A DNA stretch of 64,000 nucleotides, taken from NCBI GenBank assembly GCA_022414725.1, contig CM039462.1, forward strand, positions 95,841,188 to 95,905,187, in the 5' to 3' direction. Each line of letters begins with the position of its first letter. Within the stretch, counting starts at the first letter, position 1. Below, piece after piece: positions 20,534-30,085 of the stretch. This DNA comes from Microglena sp. YARC (lineage: Eukaryota > Chlorophyta > Chlorophyceae > Chlamydomonadales > Chlamydomonadaceae). The translations under genes were made by a program, and so were the position numbers. A model generated the notes under the pieces. It searched no databases. It saw only the letters and a program-made list of their open reading frames with translations, and was not told the origin of the DNA.

Positions 20534-20632
20534 TAGGGACCGGCATATCATATGATTTTGACAAAAGGCGAGTATGATATCATATGATATCATACAAAAT
20601 GCATCATATGAGATTGCAAATAAATTGTGTCT
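20534..20632 (+). mobile_element. MITE-D copy 4 (left part)
   Basis: tagggaccggcatatcatat, then gacaaaaggcgagtatgata, matches copy 1 at about 90%. It breaks off where a SINE-1 tail begins (gggagggtccccttaacacc at about 20651). Confidence 0.8.
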
Positions 20633-20650
20633 TTCCTCAGCTGCGACCCC

Positions 20651-20690
20651 CGGGAGGGTCCCCTTAACACCACGCCCCTCCAGGCCTTAT
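20651..20690 (+). mobile_element. SINE-1 tail fragment
   Basis: gggagggtccccttaacacc, acgcccctccaggc is the conserved 3' portion of SINE-1. The head is missing. A similar fragment is at 21358-21405. Confidence 0.7.
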
Positions 20691-20836
20691 CTCCCCCCCC
20701 CCCCCCCCCCCCCCCTCCCCCCCCTAATTTGTTGCCCAGTGGATGATGAGGCCCCCCCCCCCCCCCCACTCCTAATTTGTTGCCCAGTGGATGATGAGCC
20801 CCCCCCCCCCCCTAATGTGTTGCCCAGTGGATGATG
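20691..20836. repeat. Poly-C plus ctaatttgttgcccagtgga tandem repeat, 3 copies
   Basis: Runs of 12-20 C are each followed by ctaat(t/g)tgttgcccagtg and gatgatga. Homopolymer length here is unlikely to be accurate. Confidence 0.9.
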
Positions 20837-20985
20837 ATGTCATTGGACCAAGTTCATTACAATTCGCTACGATCAACAGCCCACTCCAGTCAACTATGTT
20901 ATTTTCTGCACCGCAGGCAGGAACCGTCCGCGTTTTCCGGTATCAGGGCAGGACAGCCCCAGAAATGATGAGTTCCACATTTGCA

Positions 20986-21026
20986 GTTTAGGGTTTAGGG
21001 TTTAGGGTTAGGGTTTGGGGTTTGGT
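20986..21026. repeat. Interstitial telomere-type repeat (TTTAGGG)n
   Basis: About four to five tttaggg/ttaggg/tttgggg units, directly followed by a (GT)n run at 21032-21064. This is the G-rich strand orientation; the larger CCCTAAA block at 23.7-24.35 kb is on the opposite strand. Confidence 0.88.
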
Positions 21027-21030
21027 TTTC

Positions 21031-21067
<37 letters not shown>

Positions 21068-21097
21068 TTGCGCTTGCCTGTTTGCCCGTTTGCCTAC

Positions 21098-21284
21098 CAG
21101 GGTACTACTAAGCGTGCGTGGCAGCGCGGTGCCGGGCTGCCTTTTTGAACCCCTCTGTGCGTTTCGCGCAGTGTTTTCAACTCCCTGTGGGCGCAGCGCA
21201 CAGTTTTTGCGCTTTTTGCACTAAAAAGCGCTGACCAATTTGACGTTTTAAGCGCTGGCCAATTTGGCAAGAAGTAGTACCCTG
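21098..21284 (-). mobile_element. MITE-A copy 5
   Basis: A 187-bp copy from cagggtactac to gtagtaccctg, closest to copies 2 and 3. It lies 34 bp after a GT microsatellite. Confidence 0.9.
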
Positions 21285-21357
21285 TAGTCCACCAGTATGT
21301 AAACCTTATTTGCCTACACTGACACCTACTATGTCAGCCATGGTGACTCTCCCTAGC

Positions 21358-21405
21358 TGCGGCGTACGGGAGGGTCCCCTTAACACCACGCCCCTCCAGG
21401 CGTTT
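21358..21405 (+). mobile_element. SINE-1 tail fragment 2
   Basis: cgtacgggagggtcccctta, acaccacgcccctccaggcg. This is the same 3' portion as at 20651, followed by repeated taccgtattttt. Confidence 0.7.
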
Positions 21406-21532
21406 TTGTACCGTATTCTTTTTACCGTATTTTTTTTACCGTATTTGTAGACTAAAGGACCCAAGTGTAACACTATAGTATGCGAACATGTAACAGGGAA
21501 ATGAAACGCAGACAAATTGAGGTTTTGCCAAC

Positions 21533-21731
21533 TGTTTTTTGGCGGAGCCCTCCTTCTGGGGGGCGGGAGCCCCCAGGGTTACCCATTTGTCCGTTTGTCT
21601 GACAAAAAAATTGAAGCCTGACGCGTCAGCCAACTGTCTCATAACTAACTGGTTTTGGTCAGCGCCATCGTTGCCACATTGCGTTCCGTTGCCAACACAC
21701 TCCGCCAATTTTCCGCGTCGCTTGCGACGCC
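21533..21731 (+). mobile_element. MITE-B copy 1 (TTTTTGGCGGAG element)
   Basis: Starts tttttggcggagcc and ends near ctccgccaattttcc, the inverse of the start. The body has gggcgggagcccccagggtt, acccatttgtccg and tcgttgccac. Other copies: 41793 and 42366 in the same orientation, 48096 reversed. The sequence gtcgcttgcgacgc just after the terminus is kept in three copies, so it belongs to the element. Confidence 0.85.
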
Positions 21732-22436
21732 GGGTATGACTTGTCAGGTCTCATCTTGATTGCCATGCAGTTTTATGCTCCTTTTGTTTAAAAAAACAGA
21801 CTTGCCTACTCTTGTTTTTGCCAAATCCGTAAGCGTGTACGGTACACATCTTGCCCTACAGAAAGTATAAAACAGTGGCCGTAATGCCTTTTTTCTTAGG
21901 ATGAATCATTTTTTATAGAAGAGGGACACTTTGGAGGTTTATCCTCATGGGAATACAGTTCAAGATAAGTACAAGGCAGCATAAACATCCTATGTGTGAG
22001 TGAGTGAGTGAGTGAGTGAGTGAGTGAGTGAGTGAGTGCCTGCGTTGAGTGAGCATGAGTGATGAATTTGTTTTACCCGACTCAAGTATATCAAATTTGT
22101 CCTCATGCAATCTGTGTCCGGTGTTTTTCTTAGAAAATGAACCAGTGTCTTAACATAGCACCATGCTGCTCTTAGCTAGGGAATGGCAACTACTATTAGT
22201 GTTTGGAAATTTAATATTAACTAATATTATTGCAGTGTCCCAATAATATTATTGTAGTGTCCCAATAATATTTGTTTATCAAATAAATTCGAAATTCTGG
22301 TGAGACGGCTTGTCCGACTAATATTTTTTAAATTTATATAATATTATTTGTTCACTAATATTATATTACATAGCCGACCGCTGCTCATAGCAGCCTTTGA
22401 AGTGCTACCAGTAGCTTTTTGGCCCCAATCCCTGTT
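21732..22436. other. Unassigned AT-rich interval with (GTGA)n
   Basis: A (gtga)n microsatellite runs from about 21985 to 22036. Around 22200-22370 tccc.aataatatta words are repeated (agtgtcccaataatatt twice). No gene seen. Confidence 0.6.
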
Positions 22437-22439
22437 CAG

Positions 22440-22632
22440 CAAATGGCTCAATGGCAGCGCGACTTGAACAATGTAGGTGCGGGGTTCGGATCCCCACGGG
22501 CACGCTCAAGTGTTCCCGGTTGCTGTCGACCGCCATGGTAGCTTTGTCCCGGCAAAGTACACATCAACCCGTTCCCTACCGCCGTAAGACAGGGCTCCCT
22601 TAATACCATGCCCCACCAGTCGTTATCATTAT
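22440..22632 (+). mobile_element. SINE-1 copy 2 (best-preserved tRNA-like head)
   Basis: Box A-like tggctcaatgg is followed 40-50 bp later by box B ggttcggatcc, then the SINE-1 body (ggttgctgtcgaccgccatg, gtagc) and the tail taagacagggctcccttaat + accatgcccc. Both internal pol III promoter boxes are close to consensus. This is a SINE rather than a functional tRNA, since no acceptor stem closes it. Confidence 0.88.
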
Positions 22633-22895
22633 CTTTGGTCCCAAAAAACAACCCCTAGGGCGTACCAGCATTACCCGTATGGTTACGCTTGTAACCAACC
22701 CCATCGACGTTTCTGGCGAATTTCATCTTCCATACCGCACCATTTCTGCTCAACCTAGGCTGAGCGTGTCCTCTACCCTCTCAGTTTTCTTCATGTCTAA
22801 GGCCAGGCTCGGTGGTCGCGTGAGATCGGCACTCGGACCGACCGGCCGCTTGGTGATCTATAACCGGGATGCGATGTTTAAATGGTGAAGTCATC
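22633..22895. other. Unassigned sequence with a short open frame
   Basis: A + frame (about 22679-22888) gives a 69-residue peptide including RTISAQPRLSVSSTLSVFF and LGPTGRLVIYNRDAMFKW. No family is recognised and no splice signals are clear; probably not a gene. Confidence 0.25.
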
Positions 22896-23179
22896 GGACC
22901 AAGTTGAAAGGTTGGTTTGGGTAGCCACATGGCATACTTGGGGGGTGCATTGAGTACACACAAATGTGGGCGGGGAGGTCTGGATATGCCTCATGGACAC
23001 CATGTGTGCTTCTTATCTTGGTATGCCCAAATAGGGCTGCTTAGCTAGGGTAATCTGGCACATACTAGCAAGTATGTGGCCCACGGCACACCTGGCAGCT
23101 CTACCTATCATGTATGTGTACTCCATGCATGCCCCAAACATGCCATGTGGCTACCCAAACAAAGCTTGCAACTTGGTCC
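22896..23179. mobile_element. Foldback element with 65-75 bp inverted ends
   Basis: The left end (ggaccaagttgaaaggttgg, tttgggtagccacatggcat) is mirrored by the right end (atgccatgtggctacccaaa, caaagcttgcaacttggtcc). The match continues inward through cttgggg...gcat.gagtacaca. The 284-bp element has no coding capacity, so it is a MITE or foldback transposon. No second copy is seen in this window. Confidence 0.9.
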
Positions 23180-23555
23180 GTTCACTTTCATTTTTAAAGC
23201 TTTAGTCTAGTGGCGTGTGTGCAATGTCAATAGCCTATTTACATTCCATTTGGGGCATGGCGATAGAAGGCTCAGCTTACAGAAGGATGGACATGCAACA
23301 CGACATTAAATTACTTGTAAAAGGTCCTAACTGCAAATCATATCCAAGGGGATGTATCCTTCTTCACATAGGATGTACAAAATTAAATAGAAATACGGTT
23401 AATCCTGGTCCAGCCTACCCCAAAGGCTCTAGCGTATGACCCTGTACACAAGGTGCAGTATTTAGCACCTGTGCTACAAGTACCACCTTGAAAAAGCTGC
23501 TCTTTGTGTCAACGCCAGATATCAAGTTTCGAGTTATAGTATTACCCAGCCAACG
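23180..23555. other. Unassigned sequence
   Basis: A 74-codon + frame (23215-23439) has no recognisable domain. Near 23503 the word tttgtgtcaacgc foreshadows the telomere-satellite unit downstream. Confidence 0.3.
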
Positions 23556-23697
23556 ATCAGACAGGTCTGAAGTTCGAGCCCTGGCCAGGATCACAAAATC
23601 TTTGATTTGCCGCCTTGGAAGAGGTAGAGAACTTCCCTCTGTGCTGTAGCGCGGTAGTCCAAGCTCAAGCGCAGAGGGTCTGCGAAACCAAACATGT
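23556..23697 (+). mobile_element. SINE-2 copy 2
   Basis: Box B-like gaagttcgagccc, then ggaagaggtagagaacttcc, ctctgtgctgtagcgcggta and gggtctgcgaaaccaaa, homologous to 13264-13398. It abuts the telomere-satellite array. Confidence 0.6.
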
Positions 23698-24350
23698 GTC
23701 AACGCAGGATGAGTCACATAAACCCTAGACCCTAAACCCTTTGTGTCAACGCAAGATGAGTACCATAAACCCTAAACCCTTGAGTCAACGCAGGATGAGT
23801 CACATAAACCCTAAACCCTTGAGTCAACGCAGGATGAGTCACATAATCCTGAACCCTAAACCCTAAACCCTTTGTGTCAACACGCAGGATGAGTCACATA
23901 AACCCTAAACCCTAAACTCTTTGTGTCAACGGATGATAAGTCACATAAACCCTAAACCCTTAACTCTATGTTTCAACGCAGGATGAGTCACATAAACCCT
24001 AAAACCTACACCCTAAACCCTTTGTGTTAATGGAGGATGAGTCACATAAACCCTAAACCCTTAACTCTTTGAGTCAACGCAGGATGAGTCACATAAACCC
24101 TAAATCTTAAACTCTTTTTGTCAACGGAGGATGAGTCACATAAAGTCTAAGCCCTAAACCCTTTGTGTCAACGCAGGATGATTCACATAAACCCTAAAAC
24201 CTACACCCTAAAGCCTACGTGTCAACGCAGGATGAGTCACACAAACCCTAAAACCCTACACCCTAAATCCTTTGTGCCAACGCAGGATGAGTCACATAAA
24301 ACCTAATCCCCACAACCCTAAACCCTTTGTGTCAACGCAGGATGAGTCAC
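23698..24350. repeat. Satellite interleaved with telomere-type CCCTAAA repeats
   Basis: About 14 units of tttgtgtcaacgcaggatga + gtcacata are each followed by one to three (a)accctaaaccctaaa telomere-type repeats. Unit length varies from 38 to 60 bp with the number of telomere repeats. The repeated alternation suggests that a junction between telomere repeat and unique DNA was amplified. Confidence 0.95.
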
Positions 24351-24443
24351 CAGTGGGTTCCCACTGCTTCAATGCACCTAAGTCCTATCCAAAGAGCGGA
24401 GAAGGCAGTGAACCGCACAGTAAGGTGTACCTCAGTACGATGA

Positions 24444-24722
24444 GTATTGTGTGTTTTGTGTCAGGAGCTATCGCACAGGTCTTCAAGTACAAGTATCGAT
24501 GAATAGCCTGAGTTAGCCTGGGGTACGGTGAAGTATCGTGTAAGTATCGATGAAGAGCCTAGGAGAGCCCGGTAAAGCCCGAAATGGCCCGAAATAGCCT
24601 GATTTATCCTGGGGTACTGTGAAGTATCGTGCAAGTATTGATCAATACCCTGTGACAGCCTTAAATAGCCCAAAACAGCCTTCAACTGCAAGTACCGAGT
24701 AGGCGTACAAGCTGTTTTGCAT
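24444..24722. repeat. Dispersed repeat E, copy 2
   Basis: Has the same ends as copy 1: tgtgtcaggagctatcgcac at the left and gtaggcgtacaagctgtttt + gcatgtatg at the right, with about two internal units instead of four. The end runs into a (TATG)n microsatellite. Confidence 0.88.
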
Positions 24723-26523
24723 GTATGTATGTATGTATGTACGTATGTATGTATGTATGTATATATGTACTAGTACATTGCCCGTGTGGCCGAGGCCACC
24801 CGCCACCCCTCCCACCCATACAAACCTGCACAAGGGCAATTTAGGCCCATTCTTTCTTCACAAAACCTGATGAACATTTGTATATACATGAAATTTCTGG
24901 TGTGAGCATGAATATCTTTTGCACTTTTCACACAAAAACTGGAGGCATGTATAGCAAAATGCCTCATGTCACCCCTCCACTCCCCCTTGCACACACACTC
25001 CTCCCTCAGTCCCTCCTCCCCTCTTTCTTTGCCCCTCCCTCTCGTCTCCTTCATGCCTCCTTCCTATTTTCTGTCTCCACCCCCCCTCCCTTACTTCCCA
25101 TCCTCCCTCCCCCCTCTCCATCTATCCCCCCCCCCCCCCCCCCCCCACACGCACACACAACACACACACGTCCCCTACTCCCCATCTCTCTCTCCTCCCC
25201 CTGCCCACCCCCAAGGCCCAAAACCCTCAAAAACAAACGCACGCATCAGTCTTCCCTTCTTCTCCCTACCGCTCCCTACCCTGCCACTTTAGCTGCGAGG
25301 TTTGATCGTGAAGAAGACTAAGGGGGGACAAAAGGCAGACCTGTGGGTGAGTTAACCAAGCGGATCCAATCCACCAAAAACTTGCGAACGATTGAATCCC
25401 GCGGGGAAAACTGGGCTCGCGCCGCATTACGACTTGCCTGCAGCATCTTCTTTACATGCAATTGGGCTGGGGATATGTCTGTTTGACCTCAAAATACCTC
25501 ATTCGGCCAACTCTGCCCTCGGAACAGCACACTGCGTGGGACATGTTTCCTGATTCTATGGTAGAAATTTTCGACTTCCGTCCGGTCAACACCTGCTGAA
25601 TCAAAAATCGCAGCGCCGTGCTTAACGATCATCGATACAATGAAAAGAGATTGCGTAGATAGGATGAGCGGTCCAAGTGCGAGAAATGGGAAGGAAATGG
25701 CTGATCGCATCCACTGGATGCCAACCGTGACACAATTGATGCACAGGCATGGTGAAAGTGCGCATGCGTGAAATGAATGGTGGCTACATTAGTCTGCGTT
25801 GCAGCATTAGCTGCTGCCAGTCTGGCAGCATTTGCTTTGAGCCTTGTCTGGTTAGTCGCCTGGCGCGCAGCCTCTGCAGCCTGCCTCGCAGGATTACCTT
25901 CAGCATGCCTGGGTGCATTGGCCTAGCGCCGTGTCTGGTTAGCTGCCTGGCGCTCGGCTTGCCTGTCAGCATTTGCCAAACGCCGTCTCTGATTTGCATC
26001 GCTCCCATGCTCTTAGGCATGTAGAGCTTGCCTTTCGCTGTGAAAAGCTCGCTGGCTGGCTGTATTCGTCGCCCGTCTGCATACATCTTCTTGATTGCGT
26101 GCATTCATGGTCGCATTGAGGAGCAAAAGATTCTAGACAATTAGTCTGAGCGCCATTACTGGTTTTAACGCTCAGATCGAATGCGGAATAGATTATCGCT
26201 TCGCATTCATCTGCTCTGTCATTTTTCGAAATCTGGGTAGGGATTTGGATGGGTATTCGGCTCAGTCAAAAAGGCGGAGAGGGCGATGGCGCGCAGGTGT
26301 AATCTTGATGTGGAGGAGTGGAAGTTGCATCCTGAAAGCTGGACTGGGGATTTGAGTTTTACGCACTCGGAGTCGACTCAGTCATGACAAGCTATTACTA
26401 ACCCGCGGATTCTGCCGATAGCCAGGGTGGGTTATTCGCTGTGATTATCTCGGTAATTAAGCCAAAGACAGCTAGCGTCGGCATGAAATGTTCGCGAACT
26501 TTTCTCAGAAATCCGTGTATGTC
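24718..26523 (+). repeat. 1.5-1.9 kb composite repeat, unit A
   Basis: Order of parts: (tatg)n; tactagtac plus tgcccgtgtggcc (24768-24790); a pyrimidine-rich tract (about 24966-25290, with 19 C at 25128); ccactttagc; a core with ggatccaatccaccaaaaac and cctgcagcatcttcttta; then gatttgcatcgctccc and gagcaaaagattctagac near the end. Units B and C repeat this order. The long pyrimidine tract ending in TTTAG resembles an intron end, but unit A has stops in all frames of its core. Confidence 0.85.
25775..26005 (-). pseudogene. Degenerate Arg/Ala/Asn/Gln-rich repeat coding remnant in unit A
   Basis: On the minus strand one frame reads SDANQRRRLANADRQAERQA, ANQTRR, a stop, then ANAPRHAEGNPARQAAEAAR and QATNQTRLKANAARLAAANA. 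These are imperfect 10-16 residue repeats of R-x-A-N-x-x-R-Q-A type. Such helix-forming basic repeats occur near the start of some mobile-element helicases, but no helicase domain is visible here. Unit C keeps only the SDANQR start. I infer an old protein-coding part of the composite element, now broken. Confidence 0.35.
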
Positions 26524-26804
26524 TATATATATAGATGTATGTATGTATGTATGTATGTATGTACTAGTACGGTAGCCCGTGTGGCCGGTGGCCACACATA
26601 CACACATCACCCCTACCCCAATCATAATAGGGTGCCCGTGGGGCTGGGTTACAGAATGGGCTACACGTATGTCCTCACCTCCACCCCTCTCATAAACACT
26701 GTCATAATGTTTCCCCCACTTCAAATCCTGACGCATCTGCCCCCCCCCCCCCCCCCTCCCCAGCACTAACAACTACCCACACACTAATCCCTCCCCATGC
26801 ATCC

Positions 26805-26835
<31 letters not shown>

Positions 26836-27941
26836 AGTCCCCACTCTGCCCAAACCTCGACCCAGGCCCAATCTCAAATTTGCCTCACCCCTTTACCCGC
26901 CAACACACACGCACTTCCCTGCTTCTCCGTTTCCATTAATCTGATCTTCTCTCGGCCACTTTAGCAGATGGGTTTAACAGAAGCGATTATGATGTTTCCA
27001 GCTGAGTTAGAAATCGCGCAGACGTTTGGACGTTTCGTCAGACGACGCGGAAATGCGAAGACTTTTGGAAATTGCTAACGAACGTCTGCGCAGTTTCAGA
27101 CTCAGCTTGAAAGATCGGAATTGCGCGAGAGCAAAGGTGCTTACCTGTAGCTTCCTCTTCGCGCATAGATACCTGGTTGGGCGTGCAAGCTGTTTCCCGA
27201 AAGGGCCTTCGCTCGGTCAACTCTGTCACGCACTCGCTACAGCTCAGCGCGAAAATAACCTTATCGTTGCAGGGTGTGAGTCGTGTGGGGTGGGGGGGAA
27301 GATCTTGAAGAGGTATTGCACGCGGTGCAAGGAGCACGCAGCAAGAAGGAAGTCGGACGTCGGAAGAACGTCACAGGGTTGCAGGGACTTAGATCGTGCA
27401 GAGATACCATGAGCCGCGCCAGTGTCTTAGCTCGCAGCAAGATGAATGTATCAATAGAGCCTGCAGAAAGGCTGGAGAATGGAAGTGAACTACCTCCAAT
27501 CACGAATCAGGCGATGTGATAGCATAATGCGACGACGAATGTAATGCTGAGATGAAGAAAGAAGTGCGCATGCGTGAGCCAAGTGAAAGTCAAGGGCCAG
27601 CCGAATCATGAGCCGAAGTGAAAGTTCTGGAGCATGAGCCGCAGCCCGCAGGTCGCTCCGTGAAGCAAAATACTGAAAACTATTATTCCGAGCGCCATGC
27701 AAAGCGATCTGAGGGTCAGCAAATGACCTCCGAGGAGAGGATCTCCTCACTCACTTCATTGCAATTCATTGCAGTCCCAGTATACGAGGCAGTTGTGGAC
27801 ATGAAATGAGCGCGCGCGCATAGCTTAGCGCATCTGCTGTTTCGGCAATTGAAATCACTGGGCGAAGACTTGGGTGAACGGAAAGTCGGTTGCAAGTCGG
27901 TTACACTTCGCACGCCCAGGCACGTGGGTACGCGATGATGA

Positions 27942-27985
<44 letters not shown>

Positions 27986-27994
27986 TGATTTCTT

Positions 27995-27995
<1 letters not shown>
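26524..27995 (+). repeat. 1.5-1.9 kb composite repeat, unit B
   Basis: (atgt)n, gtactagtacggtagcccgt and gtggccgg (26561-26588); a C/T-rich tract with C runs (26740, 26803); ggccactttagcag (26955); a core with gtgcttacctgtagcttcct + cttcgcgc, homologous to the cores of A and C. It ends at a (cacgac)n hexamer run (27941-27985) followed by the next (atgt)n. It is shorter and more diverged in its 3' half than A and C. Confidence 0.8.
27051..27412 (+). CDS. Possible open reading frame in unit B core, unidentified
   Basis: From ATG at 27053 an open frame of about 119 codons encodes MRRLLEIANERLRSFRLSLK, then a stretch homologous to the unit C core frame (TCSFLFAHRYLVG against TCSFFFARNIVG). After that comes a Cys pair arrangement, CESCG and CTRCKEH, spaced like a small zinc-binding knuckle. 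The frame agreement between B and C over the core is suggestive of former coding. Against this, unit A has stops and no splice-matched neighbours are seen. Function unknown. Confidence 0.25.
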
Positions 27996-28026
<31 letters not shown>

Positions 28027-28088
28027 TGTATGTATGTATGTATGTATGTATGTATGTATGTATGTATGTTTGTATGTATGTATGTATG

Positions 28089-28119
<31 letters not shown>

Positions 28120-28190
28120 TGTAATGTAATGTATGTATGTATGTATGTATGTATGTATGTGTATGTATGTATGTATGTTACAGTCCAGGA
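27996..28190. repeat. (ATGT)n microsatellite
   Basis: About 45 tetranucleotide units, nearly pure, with a few gtaatgtaatgta interruptions around 28118-28130. Confidence 0.97.
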
Positions 28191-29855
28191 GATGTCGGTG
28201 AGCCACGCAGTTAGCTGTACCTCAGAGCGGTGAGTATTGCATGGTGCATGTAAGTATGTATGTTATAGTCCTAGGGTAGGCCTAATAGGCCAAAGAGACT
28301 TACCCAACTGTAGTAGGAAGGGCTTAAAAATACAAAAGCACTGATGAACCCCAAACAATCGGTTTACCAACAGGGGCCCTGAGTTCGTGCTACAGTGATC
28401 ATTCAATTATGATGTATGTGTGTTTTTACTAGTACAGTAGCCCGTGTGGCCCCCACTGGTACAGTAGCCCCCCCCCAGTCCCTGGGTTCTGGTCTGGTTA
28501 ACATAACGGGTTACGTCCTTGTAGGTACCCCCCTACCCATATGTATCACACACATACCATTCCAACTCAACCCAAGCCAGACCCACAGCGTCCACGCATT
28601 TATGTATCCCTCCTTGCCCCTCACCCCACCCCATGTACACACTTTCTCTTTCTCCTCCCTCCCCTCACCCCAGGCATCCCCACCCAGGGTGGGTCAAGCT
28701 CGGCCCTCCCCCCCAAACTCTCTCTTTCCCCAATCACCGGCACGCACGTGTAATCCCCTTCTCCCTACCTCATCCATTTCACTCCAGCTGTGGGCCTAGA
28801 TCATGCAGAAATACGAAGTGGATAAAGAGCAGGCTGCGGATCCAATCCACCAACAACTTGCGAAAGCCGACCCCGCTGATAATACAGGGTGTGCGCAATC
28901 GCAATTTGCAAAGCGACATACCTGCAGCTTCTTCTTTGCGCGTAACATAGTTGGGTCTGCAGCTGTTGTTTTGACCAGGAAGTTTCAGCCAGTCTTCTAT
29001 CGCAACATACTAAGCAACCGATGTATCAATGCTTGAAACAATGGAAAGAGATTGGATGAGGGGTGCAAGGGCCATTTCGCGTAGGGTAGGTAATGCCAGT
29101 GGAGGTCTCAAGAAATTCAAAAATATCTCGCAATAATTGCCTGCCAACCAGACATGGCATGAATTTGGTGTAGAGGATGATAACAAATCAATTGCGAATT
29201 GAGCTCTGCAGCCTGCCTGGCAGCATGAGGTATTGAGGTTCACATCTTGTCTGATTATTAACCTGGCGTTGATTTTCTGGGACTGGTTGCATGAGCCCGC
29301 CTGACCTGGTTGTAAGTTGCGCGCTACTGTAGGTTAGCAGCATCTGCTAAACTTCAACGCTGGTTTGCATCGCTCCTGTCCTCGTTGTTCTGAAGAGCTC
29401 GCCTTTTTGTGCTGATGAAGAGCTCGCATTTCGCACAGCAAGAAGCAAAAGATTATAGACGATGAATCTGACCATAATTGGTCTGAAGAGGCGCTCAGAA
29501 CGGATGCCGAAAAATATAGATACAGATATCGACACGAAATGAGCGCATCTGCTCTGTCGACGTTTTGAAATTTGGATGGGTGGGGAGCTGGGTGGGAAGC
29601 CGGTCGCCCAACACAGCTTTCCGAAAAATCTGACAGCCAGCCAGCGCCAACTTTTGAAACCGGATAGCCATCCAGCGGCAGCTCGCGAAACCGGATAGCC
29701 AGCCAGCGGCAGCTCGCGAAACCGGATAGCCAGCCAGCGCCAGCTCGCAAAACCAGATAGCCAACCAGCGCCAGCTCGCAAAACCGGATAGCCAACCAGC
29801 GCCAGCTCGCGAAAATCCCTGTATATTTACACATATATATATAGATGTATGTTGC
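28191..29855 (+). repeat. 1.5-1.9 kb composite repeat, unit C
   Basis: tactagtacagtagcccgtg + tggcc (28428); a pyrimidine-rich tract (28440-28790); a core with ggatccaatccaccaacaac, cgacatacctgcagcttctt and ctttgcgcgtaacatagttg; then ggtttgcatcgctcctgtc and agaagcaaaagattatagac. It ends with aaaatccctgtatatttaca and tatatatagatgtatg, the same ending as unit A. The last 200 bp hold a private 31-bp minisatellite. A + frame from ATG 28803 gives 77 residues including TCSFFFARNIVG. Confidence 0.82.
29630..29815. repeat. 31-bp minisatellite, about 6 copies
   Basis: aaccggatagccagccagcg + .cagctcgcga repeats six times at a 31-bp period near the 3' end of composite unit C. Confidence 0.93.
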
Positions 29856-30085
29856 AGTTACAGTGTGGCATCAACCCGATGACGCTTAGGTTTTTTTTTT
29901 TTTTAGAGAGCGTTGGCTACTGTTAATGCGGTACCCTACATACGCGGGCAACACACCAGGCCTTTCTGATACAACCACCTTGATTGGGTGCACATCTGCT
30001 CCAGCAAGACTATCCTAGTCAGCAGTAATGATAACGCCCCAAAAGCCCCCAAGCAGCCTCAAGAGGCTTTACCGTAGCACCTCCA
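29856..30085. other. Unassigned sequence with a T tract
   Basis: A run of 14 T lies at about 29890. Nothing else recognised. Confidence 0.4.

Noticed and set aside
22440..22510. Functional tRNA gene
   Set aside because: Box A and box B are present, but the arms do not form a full cloverleaf with an acceptor stem, and the same head recurs with a fixed SINE body and tail.
23385..23440. 2A-like NPGP peptide (NTVNPGPAYP) suggesting a retroelement or viral polyprotein
   Set aside because: The preceding residues do not match the 2A consensus and no polyprotein domain is nearby.
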